Assembly (NCBI GenBank): GCA_902776285.1
Contig: CACYPK010000014.1
Coordinates: 1,511 to 51,312 of the forward strand
DNA length: 49,802 nucleotides
From: an uncultured Eubacteriales bacterium
GTDB taxonomy: Bacteria > Bacillota > Clostridia > Peptostreptococcales > Anaerovoracaceae
Direction of reading: 5' to 3'
Numbering within the stretch: the stretch's first letter is position 1; every line of letters begins with the position of its first letter. Shown one piece after another: positions 6,656 to 14,087 of this stretch. The translations under genes and the position numbers were made by a program. The notes beneath the pieces are model-generated. The model did not search any database. It was not told where the DNA came from and saw nothing but the letters and a program-made list of their open reading frames with translations.

Positions 6656-8011
6656 TTATTTGTCTTTGCCGCTTTTGCGGAGTTTGCGCGCGTAGGCCAG
6701 AGTCTGCTTGAGGGCCGGGTCCTTGTCGACGCCGGCAAGTCTGAGTTTGTGTGCGTAGGCCAGGATCTCGGTGAAGTCTTCGCCGGGCTGCAGGCCGGCG
6801 TCGATGAGGTCGCGGCCCGTGACATACGGCTTTGCCATTGTCTCTTCAAAGACGCGAAGCCTTCCGAAAAGGAAGTCGCTGTCGCCTGTGAATTCGTCGC
6901 TGCCGGCGAATACAGGTCTGTCGGCTGCGGCGAACCATATCAGGTCTTCCGACGCGGCCGCTTCGTCGAACATCCTGTTGGTGGATTTGACGCCCGGCTT
7001 TGAATAGGCCGAGATGTTCGGCCGCATGTGGAGCGGTACCATATTTTTCACGTAAGCTATTACGTCCCTCTCGTTTGTGAGGCGTTTTATGAAGTTTTCC
7101 ACCAGCGGCAAGCCCTTTGTCTCATGCTCGTAGGCGTGGATGCGGCCGCCCTTTTCCGACGTGGTAACGATCTTGCCCAGGTCGTGTGTGAGCGCCAGCA
7201 ACATGAACCGGTACGGATCGGACACCTTGTCCCTGAAGGCGGCCGCCCTGTCGAGAACCTCCATGGTGTGTATCCAGACATCCCCTTCCGGATGGTAGAT
7301 GGGATCCTGCTCGAGGCCAATCAGCGGCTCAAGCTCCGTAAACCATGTATGCAGCTGATCCATTTTGCGGAGCTCTTCGAAGAAGATGGACGGCCTGTCC
7401 GCTTTGAGGAGGGCTTTTTTGAGCTCCTCTTCTACACGCTCTTTTGACAGCGCTGAGAGATCGATTCCGCGGCAGAGCTCGATGGTGTCCGGCGCGATGG
7501 TGAAGTTGAAGCGGGCCGCGAACTGCGCTCCGCGCAGGACCCTGAGAGGATCCTCAATGAAGGTCTCAGGGTCGATATGCCTGATGACCTTGTTGGCAAT
7601 ATCTTCGCGGCCCCCAAAGTGGTCCACGATCTCGCCCGTCAGCACATCCTCCATGATCGAATTGATCGTGAAGTCGCGCCGCCTCGCCGCGCCTTCGGTC
7701 CCGATATACGGATCTACATCGATCTCAAAGTCCCTGTGACCTGTGCCGAAAGCCCGCTCGCGGCGCGGCATCGCTATGTCCAGATCCTCTTTCCTGAGCG
7801 CGAAAACTCCGAAGCTCTTCCCGTACGTGATCGGCTCTCCCACCTTCTCGAGTATGTGGTAAAGAACATCCGGCTCTATGCCGTGCACCTCAATGTCCAC
7901 GTCCTTATTGTCTATCCCAAGCAGTTTGTCGCGCACAAAACCGCCGACGTAGAATGTCCTCCCGCCGGCGTCTCTGACAGCCATTGCAATCTTTTCAGCG
8001 ACGCTTGCCAA
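6656..8011 (-). CDS. cca: CCA-adding tRNA nucleotidyltransferase with HD domain
   Basis: 451 aa. The nucleotidyltransferase core has VGGFVRDKLLG and the metal-binding pair DVDIEVHG, followed by ARRRDFTINSI and the RNA-binding segment DPLRVLRGAQFAARF. The C-terminal half contains an HD domain (WIHTMEVLD, then THDLGKI). This arrangement matches bacterial CCA-adding enzymes, which build or repair the 3' CCA of tRNA. The reading begins at a TTG codon with AAAGG ten bases upstream; the ATG at codon 10 is an alternative but leaves little before the GG motif. An extended -10 element lies about 60 bp upstream. Confidence 0.93.
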   Translation of the reverse strand: MASVAEKIAMAVRDAGGRTFYVGGFVRDKLLGIDNKDVDIEVHGIEPDVLYHILEKVGEPITYGKSFGVFALRKEDLDIAMPRRERAFGTGHRDFEIDVDPYIGTEGAARRRDFTINSIMEDVLTGEIVDHFGGREDIANKVIRHIDPETFIEDPLRVLRGAQFAARFNFTIAPDTIELCRGIDLSALSKERVEEELKKALLKADRPSIFFEELRKMDQLHTWFTELEPLIGLEQDPIYHPEGDVWIHTMEVLDRAAAFRDKVSDPYRFMLLALTHDLGKIVTTSEKGGRIHAYEHETKGLPLVENFIKRLTNERDVIAYVKNMVPLHMRPNISAYSKPGVKSTNRMFDEAAASEDLIWFAAADRPVFAGSDEFTGDSDFLFGRLRVFEETMAKPYVTGRDLIDAGLQPGEDFTEILAYAHKLRLAGVDKDPALKQTLAYARKLRKSGKDK

Positions 8012-8066
8012 TCGTTTTGAACCTTTACTACTGGGTATTTCCCCGATTCCTCTGTTTTCCCTTTAT

Positions 8067-8076
8067 ATTATATCAA
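8067..8076 (-). promoter_or_regulatory. Extended -10 promoter of cca
   Basis: On the minus strand TTGATATAAT is a TG-extended -10, identical to the element at 1444-1453. No clear -35 is seen. Confidence 0.6.
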
Positions 8077-8136
8077 CGTTTCCGCCAGCACTCGAGCCTT
8101 TCTTACATCTGGTTCCCGTGCGGCCCTATCACTCTT

Positions 8137-8979
8137 CTACAGCCGCGGGATCACATCCTTTTCTATTATGCTTTTTATCAGCGGAACATTGATCACAGCA
8201 TCGTTATCATACGTGACTATCAGATTCTTCCATGGCACGATCCCCACCTGCTCAAGAAGATCCATTTTCTTCTTATGCCTCACGCAATAATAAGGATCGT
8301 CCATCATGCCGGCGTGCTCCCAATAGAACGGTTTCATATCCCAGCCGCGAAAAGTGAGGTCAGGCGCCAAAACCACATTGCCTATTCTAAGCACCTGCTC
8401 ATACCTATGCGGAACTCCATAGTTCACAAGCTGCTCTACAATGTGCTGCTCTGATTTCGACCTCACCTTGTAGCCAGCGGAAGTAAGGAACTTGAGCTTC
8501 TCCGGTTTGTACGTGCTTTTTTCATATGGCTCCTTGCCCCATTCGATGTGTCTTTTGATTGCCTCTTCCGCGCCGGCAATTGAATATATTGCGCAGTTCC
8601 CTGCTCCGCCGCCAAAGAAGTACTCATCCGGCAGATCCTTGTACGCCTTCTGCATATGTTCTTTCAGATGATTGAGATCGCCCTCCTTCAATGCCCTCTC
8701 CGCCCTCTCAAGAACCTTGATATTGTTCTCCAGAGCCTTGATCGACAATGACAAATACTCCTTCCTCGCCAAATCCCTTATCATTTTCGTATCATTGTTG
8801 AGTGACGTTCGCATATACCGCTCATTCTCATAAAAAGTATGGTAATAGTTCTCCTTACCATGGTTGATACAACGCCATAATGTTCCGTCTGGGCAATTCC
8901 TTAGCTCGATGGTGTGATTTTTAAGGATTTGCTTTTGTTCCCACACCATTTCCGCTATCTGATCCCTATAAACTCCCAT
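8137..8979 (-). CDS. PD-(D/E)XK-like nuclease-fold protein, paralogue A
   Basis: 280 aa from the ATG that follows AAGGAG by seven bases; an in-frame GTG 16 codons upstream has no ribosome binding site and lies inside a repeat word. The N-terminal half has a small basic, aromatic domain and helices (LEERA-type heptads near 85-100). The C-terminal half has the motifs KVRSKSE (E177), a strand leading to APDLTF (D207) and YWEHAGMMDD (E221), then a helix HKKKMDLLEQVGI and the strand NLIVTYD. This order resembles the PD-(D/E)XK fold, but Ala replaces the usual Lys of the ExK motif. The gene at 18944-19771 has the same layout. Four inverted-repeat pairs lie in and upstream of the gene. No function is known to me. 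Confidence 0.8.
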   Translation of the reverse strand: MGVYRDQIAEMVWEQKQILKNHTIELRNCPDGTLWRCINHGKENYYHTFYENERYMRTSLNNDTKMIRDLARKEYLSLSIKALENNIKVLERAERALKEGDLNHLKEHMQKAYKDLPDEYFFGGGAGNCAIYSIAGAEEAIKRHIEWGKEPYEKSTYKPEKLKFLTSAGYKVRSKSEQHIVEQLVNYGVPHRYEQVLRIGNVVLAPDLTFRGWDMKPFYWEHAGMMDDPYYCVRHKKKMDLLEQVGIVPWKNLIVTYDNDAVINVPLIKSIIEKDVIPRL

Positions 8980-9164
8980 AAAACGACTCCTTGGGTGTGA
9001 ATTCTTAACTATACGCTGTTGATTCACACCGTTTTTTCATAATGTGGTGTGAAAAGTAGTTTAAACGTGACAGATTCACACCATTTACGGAAAATCTGAA
9101 TATATTACAGCTGAAAGAAGCAAAAAAGGTGTGAATTTAGATTATTTCGTCAGAATTTTACACC
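8911..9164. repeat. Array A: inverted GGTGTGAA / TTCACACC pairs with fixed 29-bp offset
   Basis: Pairs are 8994-9001/9023-9030 and 9046-9053/9075-9082 (both exact), and 9128-9135/9157-9164 (right arm TTTACACC). A weaker pair inside the coding region is 8911-8918/8940-8947, conserving only the GGTGTG and CACACC cores. All four have arms starting exactly 29 bp apart, leaving 21 bp between. The three upstream spacers share CG at positions 13-14. Pair starts are 83, 52 and 82 bp apart, close to 8, 5 and 8 helical turns. The array covers the 5' region of paralogue A right up to its ribosome binding site. Confidence 0.93.
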
Positions 9165-9354
9165 CAGTTTTCAGACCAAGTATCCTAATAAGAGAAATAG
9201 TGCAAATTCTGCAGATAATAGTGCTTTGTTTATCTAGTAAAGGGGGAAAATCGCTTGACAAAGAAGTTGTAAGGCAATGACCTTGGGTGTGTGCATTTCA
9301 GATTGTTGGGGAAAGGATGAAATAGCGGATGGATCGCCTGTGAGGAAAGAGATG
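9165..9354. other. Intergenic stretch, no gene seen
   Basis: AT-rich sequence between array A and the structured element at 9355. It contains a lone GGTGTGTG half-site variant at 9286-9293 inside CCTTGGGTGTG, a string also present at 8989-8999. A TTGACA at 9255-9260 has no matching -10. No open frame is supported. Confidence 0.5.
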
Positions 9355-9469
9355 CGGGGTGCCCTCACCTGGGCACCCCGGGTCTGCTTGCCAATCGGCC
9401 TCGCTCTATAGCTGCCTGCCTGGGCATAGTAGTCCCCGGACAGGCAGCGCGGGCCGCTTGGAGCAGACC
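9355..9469 (+). ncRNA. Candidate structured RNA: compact hairpin plus long bulged rod
   Basis: Hairpin 1 is a perfect 10-bp stem, CGGGGTGCCC (9355-9364) with GGGCACCCCG (9371-9380). It abuts an 89-base rod: GGTCTGCT/AGCAGACC (9381-9388/9462-9469), CCAATCGGCC/GGCCGCTTGG (9391-9400/9452-9461, one mismatch), a 10x3 internal loop, GCTGCCTG/CAGGCAGC (9411-9418/9441-9448) and CCTGGG/CCCCGG near the tip. It is GC-rich within AT-rich surroundings. The strand is uncertain. It lacks the conserved core of SRP RNA, and 6S RNA is normally about twice as long. Confidence 0.5.
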
Positions 9470-9471
9470 GA

Positions 9472-9505
9472 AAAAGCTCTTGTTATCAATGAGATACAAG
9501 AGCTT
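9472..9505 (-). terminator. Terminator of the 9.7-15.9 kb minus-strand gene run
   Basis: AGCTCTTG and CAAGAGCT form an 8-bp stem; on the minus strand a run of five T follows. It would stop transcripts leaving the 165-aa membrane protein gene. Confidence 0.7.
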
Positions 9506-9557
9506 TCAATAAAATGGTTATGTATTTTTGTATTTAGTGCAGTTACGCGATCTTAAT

Positions 9558-9723
9558 GTCAAGAGTTGCCCGAAGTTGAGAATTGCTTATGGCCGAGATT
9601 TTAACTGCGGTCGAGAGTTGCTTGCGGTTTAAAGCTACTCAAGGTCGAGATTTACCTGCGGTCGAAAACTGCTTAATATCAAGAGTTGTTTTGAGAGTTA
9701 TTTGAAGTCGAATTCTACTGTGT
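9558..9723. repeat. About ten degenerate 17-bp tandem repeats ending in a gene's 3' end
   Basis: The consensus is near GTCGAGAGTTGCTTGCG. Unit starts at 9558, 9575, 9592, 9610, 9627, 9644, 9661 and 9678 are 17 or 18 bp apart, with further copies to about 9723. The last copies overlap the final codons and stop of the minus-strand membrane protein gene (ends 9698). Confidence 0.85.
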
Positions 9724-10195
9724 CGTCCGCAGGCTTTTCGGCGTCCGCTGCTTTCTCAACGGTATCGCTTTCTGTTGTTTCTTCGACGACCTCGATAGTC
9801 TCATCTGTCGGATACGGATCCGGTTCAGGGAATGTTTCCTCGTCGACGTAGCCGAAATCATTAAGTTCGTCTACTGTAAGGCCGGAAAATATGTAGTTGA
9901 GCGCCTCCCTATTGTAGTAATAGAAAAGACCCAGGAATATTATCGCGAGGCCCAGCGCAATGACTGTGTCGGAATCTATTCCGGTCTCTACGCAGAAAGC
10001 GACGAGCGTTCCGCCGGCTATGAACCAGCCGATACCGCGTGGGTCAAAGAACTGCTTCATCACATAAACGAGGATAAAAACGAGTCCCAGGAGCAGTGTG
10101 CTGAGTGTCGGGAGAAAGCCGGTCGATTCTGTTGCCGACGCGCAGACGAGCACGCCGAATATGAGCCATCCGATGCCTTTTGGTGTGATTTTCAT
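9698..10195 (-). CDS. Small membrane protein with acidic cytosolic tail
   Basis: 165 aa, family not recognised. About four short hydrophobic segments occupy residues 8-95 (GIGWLIFGVLVCA, LLLGLVFILVYVM, GIGWFIAGGTLVAF, VIALGLAIIFLGLFYYY). Two GIGW motifs suggest an internal duplication. The last 60 residues are very acidic (TIEVVEETTESDTVEKAADAE). It follows the HD gene by 12 bp with a clear AGGAAAGG site, so it is in the same operon. Its 3' end is part of the 17-bp repeat tract. Confidence 0.75.
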   Translation of the reverse strand: MKITPKGIGWLIFGVLVCASATESTGFLPTLSTLLLGLVFILVYVMKQFFDPRGIGWFIAGGTLVAFCVETGIDSDTVIALGLAIIFLGLFYYYNREALNYIFSGLTVDELNDFGYVDEETFPEPDPYPTDETIEVVEETTESDTVEKAADAEKPADDTVEFDFK

Positions 10196-10207
10196 TTCTA
10201 ACCTTTC

Positions 10208-10780
10208 CTATTCTTCTGCAGGGGTGCCTGCCAGTCCGATTTCCTCGGCATGCTCTTCCATGCCTCTGATGCAGATCTCGACGACATCGCGGAGTTCCAT
10301 GCCGAGCATCTCGCAGCCCTTGCGAATCACTTCGCGGTCGCATTTAGCGGCAAAACGCTTATCCTTGAAACGCTTGATAAGGCCTTTGGCCTGCATGCCG
10401 ATGATGCCCTCCGCGCGGAGACGGCCGTATGCCTGGATTATGCCGGTCAGCTCGTCGACGGTGAAGAGCGACTTTTCCATGTTGGTGATCGGCTCTACGT
10501 CATTGATGATCCCATATCCGTGCGCGAGGATGGCGCGAACGTCAGCCGGATCGACTCCCGCGTCGAGGAGCGGCTGCTCGGTGTGGAGTAGGTGCTCTTC
10601 AGGGAATTGCTCGTAGTCGTAATCGTGAAGATATCCGACGGCCATCCAGTGTTCCTTGTCTTCGCCGAAGTGCTCGGCCATGGCTCCCATGGCTGCCATT
10701 ACGTTGAGCGCGTGGATGCGAAGATGTTCTTCTGTGACCACGGCGTCGTTAAGTTCCTTTGCCCTTTCAAGTGTAAGCAT
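10208..10780 (-). CDS. HD-domain phosphohydrolase
   Basis: 190 aa. The HD pattern is complete: LRIHAL (H23), YLHDYDYE (H52-D53), ILAHGYG (H87) and FTVDELTG (D109). It belongs to the HDIG-type group found near nucleotide or metal-dependent phosphohydrolases; the substrate is unknown. GGGAGGG precedes the ATG. It sits downstream of the radical SAM gene across a 125-bp tract of 20-bp repeats and is probably in the same transcript. Confidence 0.88.
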   Translation of the reverse strand: MLTLERAKELNDAVVTEEHLRIHALNVMAAMGAMAEHFGEDKEHWMAVGYLHDYDYEQFPEEHLLHTEQPLLDAGVDPADVRAILAHGYGIINDVEPITNMEKSLFTVDELTGIIQAYGRLRAEGIIGMQAKGLIKRFKDKRFAAKCDREVIRKGCEMLGMELRDVVEICIRGMEEHAEEIGLAGTPAEE

Positions 10781-10801
10781 TTCATGCCCTCCCTTTATGC
10801 T

Positions 10802-10904
10802 TGCGCGCGTATCTTTTCACATGCGCGTGTCTTTTTTCATTTGCGCATATCATTTCTCGATTGCGCGGGGTATTTATTTCTGCGCGGATTTTCTGCGTGC
10901 GCGG
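10802..10904. repeat. Degenerate 20-bp tandem repeats between amrS-like and HD genes
   Basis: TGCGCG or TGCGCA recurs at 10802, 10822, 10842, 10862 and 10881, followed each time by a pyrimidine-rich TATCTTTTC-type stretch; a shorter TGCGTGCGCGG starts at 10894. The tract begins right after the 3' end of the radical SAM gene. Confidence 0.85.
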
Positions 10905-10905
10905 T

Positions 10906-11766
10906 TCAGCAGTTGCCCGTATATACGTAAGTCAACTGCTCACGCGCGACTTCCGCGAGCCTGTATATGAGCCCCACATCGGTCGCCCTGCGGTCCGTCA
11001 TGTTGAAGCGCGGGAAGAAACGCGATATGTGGAGCGGGATCTCTTTTCCTATTATACAGCCATTCGCGTCCGTTAGCGAGGATATCCATGCGCACATTTC
11101 GCGGATCTCGTCTTCGCTGTCGTTCTCGCCCGGGACGATGAGTGTGGTGAGTTCGACGTGGCAGTGCTTTACGGCCTCTTCGATGAAGGCCATCGTCATT
11201 GCGCGGTCGCCGCCGAGCATGTCGTTGTAATAGTGGTCGGTGAAGCCCTTCAGGTCGATGTTCATTGCGTCGATGTAAGGTGCGAGTTCTGCGAGGACGT
11301 CGAGCGAGGCGGTGCCGTTGGTGACTATAACGTTGTACATACCCTGCTCGTGGACCAATTTGGCGGTATCGCGTATGTATTCCCAGCCGATGAGCGGCTC
11401 GTTGTAGGTAAAGGCGACTCCGATGTTGCCGCGGTTTTTGGTCTGAGCCGCGATGGACGCGAGTTCTTCAGGCGGGATGTATTCGGCGGTCTTAGCGAGA
11501 CGGCGCGCTTCTTCCGACCAGGATATCTGATAGTTCTGGCAGAACGGGCAGCGCAGATTGCAGCCGTAGCTGCCCACGGAAACTATGTATGAGCCCAGGT
11601 GGAAGCGCGCCAACGGTTTCTTTTCTATCGGATCGAGGGCGAGCGAAGTGACTCTGCCGTAGTTGGCAGCCTTGACTTCGCCGTTTTCGCAGGTCCGGGC
11701 TCCGCAGAAGCCCAGTCCGCCTTCTGAAATGTTGCAGTGCCTGAAGCAGACGTTGCAGGTGGACAT
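10906..11766 (-). CDS. amrS: AmmeMemoRadiSam system radical SAM enzyme
   Basis: 286 aa. The cluster motif is GCNLRCPFC with C69, C73 and C76 binding the 4Fe-4S cluster. The N-terminus has extra cysteines (CNVCFRHC, GFCGARTC) typical of this PflA-like family. TFTYNEPL, VTNGTASLDVL and MNIDLKG are the family barrel motifs. It lies 39 bp downstream of the Memo-AMMECR1 fusion, which supports the AmmeMemoRadiSam assignment. The reaction of this widespread system is not known to me. It starts with a GGAGGG site. Confidence 0.92.
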   Translation of the reverse strand: MSTCNVCFRHCNISEGGLGFCGARTCENGEVKAANYGRVTSLALDPIEKKPLARFHLGSYIVSVGSYGCNLRCPFCQNYQISWSEEARRLAKTAEYIPPEELASIAAQTKNRGNIGVAFTYNEPLIGWEYIRDTAKLVHEQGMYNVIVTNGTASLDVLAELAPYIDAMNIDLKGFTDHYYNDMLGGDRAMTMAFIEEAVKHCHVELTTLIVPGENDSEDEIREMCAWISSLTDANGCIIGKEIPLHISRFFPRFNMTDRRATDVGLIYRLAEVAREQLTYVYTGNC

Positions 11767-11805
11767 GCTTGCCCTCCAAATTATATTAGCGGTGATCCGC
11801 TTTGC

Positions 11806-13191
11806 TTAGTGGTGGCGGATCACTTCGAATCTTTGAAGTGATATCTTTTCGAATTTATGGATGCCGGCCTTTTGGCGGGCTATATCGATCTGCTGAGCCG
11901 GCGTGTCGACTCCGTCGAGGTCAGGCAGCAGAAGGCCGCGCTTACGGCCGGATGTAACGATGACGCCGTAGCGCTTTACGTCGAGCTCGGCTTCTGAATC
12001 GATGTCCTCTGCTTCGCCGAGCACATCGACGCTGATCTCAAGGTACGGAAGCTCAGCGGTCTGTATAGGCGCGAAGCGCGGGTCGCGTGTGGACGCGCTC
12101 TTCGCGTTTTCGATTATTTCCTCCGCGACAGAGCCCTGCGTCGGCCCTATGGTGCCGATGCAGCCGCGCAGAGCGCCGTGTTTGTGTATTGAGACGAAGG
12201 TGCCGGCGCGCCTTGTGAGCATCTCGGATGGGAGTCCGGCCGGCACCGGGATGGTGTCGCGCCGCGATACCCACGCGTCGACTGCCGCGTAAGCCAGCTT
12301 GACGTAATCGTCGGCTTGGTCGCGGCGCGCGTTCAGTTCGTTTTCTATGCTTGACAGTCTGGCGTCAAGGAAGCGCCTACTGTCATCCCTGCCATCAGGG
12401 TAGAACGTGCAGATGCCGTAGCCGACACCGGTGACGTCCTGGTGCGACAGGCGTTCGGCTTTGACTGCTGTGCCGTCGAACGCGCCGCTCATTATAACGA
12501 ATGAGCGGTGGCCGCATTCCGCGGCCCTGTCGCAGAAGCCCTCATCAAAGTCGAAGAGTTCGCCAAAAGCCGCGCGGCCCATCACATCCATGATGCGCTC
12601 ATCGTATTCAGGTCCTTCAGGAACATATCCGTACGGTCCGTATTCCTGCAGCTTATGCGAAAGGTCGCCGCTGGCAACTATGACAGTACGCCTGCCCAGA
12701 TTCTCCGCGGCGGCCTTGATCAGCATGCCCAGTTTATAGTGATCTGTGAGCGGCAGGCCCGACAGTCCGATGCGTACGATCTTACCGCCTTTATATTTGT
12801 TTCTTATGAACCACAAAGGCACCATCGTGCCGTGATCGAGCGACTTGTCGCGCTCGCCTTCGGTACCCGCTGGAAAGTCTGCCTCCTTTGCGAGGCGGCA
12901 GATCTCAGCTACCAGCTCCGTGTCGTATTCCTCCGAAAAAGCGACGTTCGGCGCTCTGAAGGCAGCGAAGCTCCCTGCGGTCTTGCCGCCCGGAGACACA
13001 TGGAACCAGTCCGCATACATTATCGAGTGCGGACTCGTAATTACGATCGTCTCCGGGCAGAGCGCCGCGATCTCCTCCGCGACTCTCTCGTACGCCCTTG
13101 TCGTTTCTTCGACCTGCGCCTCGCTTCCTCTGCCTATGTCAGGAACGATCATAGGCGGATGCGGGACCATAAAACCGGCAATTATACCCAT
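11806..13191 (-). CDS. Memo (LigB-like) - AMMECR1 fusion protein
   Basis: 461 aa from the ATG preceded by GGAG; a GTG eight codons earlier is less well placed. Residues 1-265 are the Memo/class III extradiol dioxygenase-like domain (GFMVPHPPMIVPD, ITSPHSIMY, ASGDLSHKL). Residues about 285-455 are an AMMECR1 domain with its hallmark LRGCIG near 342 and RGLLLPDLDG near 430. In many bacteria these are separate AmmeMemoRadiSam proteins A and B; here they are one polypeptide. Neighbours are the matching radical SAM enzyme downstream and a sirtuin upstream. Confidence 0.93.
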   Translation of the reverse strand: MGIIAGFMVPHPPMIVPDIGRGSEAQVEETTRAYERVAEEIAALCPETIVITSPHSIMYADWFHVSPGGKTAGSFAAFRAPNVAFSEEYDTELVAEICRLAKEADFPAGTEGERDKSLDHGTMVPLWFIRNKYKGGKIVRIGLSGLPLTDHYKLGMLIKAAAENLGRRTVIVASGDLSHKLQEYGPYGYVPEGPEYDERIMDVMGRAAFGELFDFDEGFCDRAAECGHRSFVIMSGAFDGTAVKAERLSHQDVTGVGYGICTFYPDGRDDSRRFLDARLSSIENELNARRDQADDYVKLAYAAVDAWVSRRDTIPVPAGLPSEMLTRRAGTFVSIHKHGALRGCIGTIGPTQGSVAEEIIENAKSASTRDPRFAPIQTAELPYLEISVDVLGEAEDIDSEAELDVKRYGVIVTSGRKRGLLLPDLDGVDTPAQQIDIARQKAGIHKFEKISLQRFEVIRHH

Positions 13192-13286
13192 ATCCAGATC
13201 TCCATTACCATTCACAGATTGCTTTTCTAACGCTTTTGCCAGTCAGCGCGAATCGCGGCCTTATCATCCCGCCGCTTTTGCCGCGC

Positions 13287-14087
13287 TTAAATTCTGCCTT
13301 CAAGTTTTGCGAATACCTCTGACACATCATCTCTTAAGACTAGCGTCGCCTTCTCATCTGCCGGCGTCGCTTCCTTGTTTATCACCACGAGATCCCTGCC
13401 GCTGAAGTATTCTATCAGCGACGCCGCCGGTTCCACCGACAGCGAGGTCCCCGCGACTATCATCAGGTCTGCGCCGGAGATCTCCCGGCACGCCCCTATC
13501 ATCGTATATTTATCCGGCGCCTCTCCATACAGCACAACCCACGGCTTGATTATCCCGCCGCACTTGTCGCACCTCGGTACGCCGTCTGTTTCCATTATCT
13601 TTTCAAGCGGGTACTCCGTCTCACAATTCACGCAGTAATTCTCATATATACTGCCGTGAAGCTCGTATACCCTCTTGTTGCCCGCCTTCTTATGCAGGCC
13701 GTCGATGTTCTGTGTCACGACGGCGCGCAGTTTGTCCTGCTTTTCCAGCTCGTAAAGATACCTGTGGCACGCGTTCGGCTGAGCGTCCGGATAGACCATG
13801 TGCGCGCGGTAGAAATCGTAAAATTCCTTCGTGTGCAGAGCAAAATAAGTCGCGCTCAAAATGTCTTCCGGCGACGGACCTCTGCGCGCGGATACGTTCC
13901 CACCGGTGGCTCCGGGCCGCGCGCGTCCGTCAAGGGCACCATCTTCCGGTACGTCCGGGTCCTCGGCGCCAATCGAATACAGCCCGTCCGCGGACCTGAA
14001 GTCCGGGATCCCGCTCGCGGTCGAGACTCCTGCCCCGCCAAAGAACACTATTCTTCTTGATCGTTCGATGAGCTTTTCCAGTTCCAT
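13287..14087 (-). CDS. NAD-dependent protein deacylase, sirtuin (CobB/Sir2)
   Basis: 266 aa from an ATG that overlaps the 3' end of the upstream EamA gene by 40 bp. Motifs are GGAGVSTASGIPDFR (NAD site), TQNIDGLH, catalytic H144 in YELHGS, and four zinc cysteines (C152, C155, C173, C176). About 34 residues (roughly 39-72, Gly/Ala/Arg/Pro rich) replace the usual short segment between DGLYS and PEDIL, and this stretch is clearly GC-richer than its surroundings. KPWVVLYGE has Trp where most sirtuins have Asp. It removes acyl groups from lysines in the cytosol. Confidence 0.92.
   Translation of the reverse strand: MELEKLIERSRRIVFFGGAGVSTASGIPDFRSADGLYSIGAEDPDVPEDGALDGRARPGATGGNVSARRGPSPEDILSATYFALHTKEFYDFYRAHMVYPDAQPNACHRYLYELEKQDKLRAVVTQNIDGLHKKAGNKRVYELHGSIYENYCVNCETEYPLEKIMETDGVPRCDKCGGIIKPWVVLYGEAPDKYTMIGACREISGADLMIVAGTSLSVEPAASLIEYFSGRDLVVINKEATPADEKATLVLRDDVSEVFAKLEGRI

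Noticed and set aside
9025..9027. Upstream GTG start for paralogue A
   Set aside because: It lacks a ribosome binding site and lies in a repeat word, whereas the ATG at 8979 has AAGGAG at ideal distance.
9355..9469. SRP RNA or 6S RNA
   Set aside because: No conserved SRP loop sequence, and the rod is too short for a typical 6S RNA. Kept only as an unnamed structured element.
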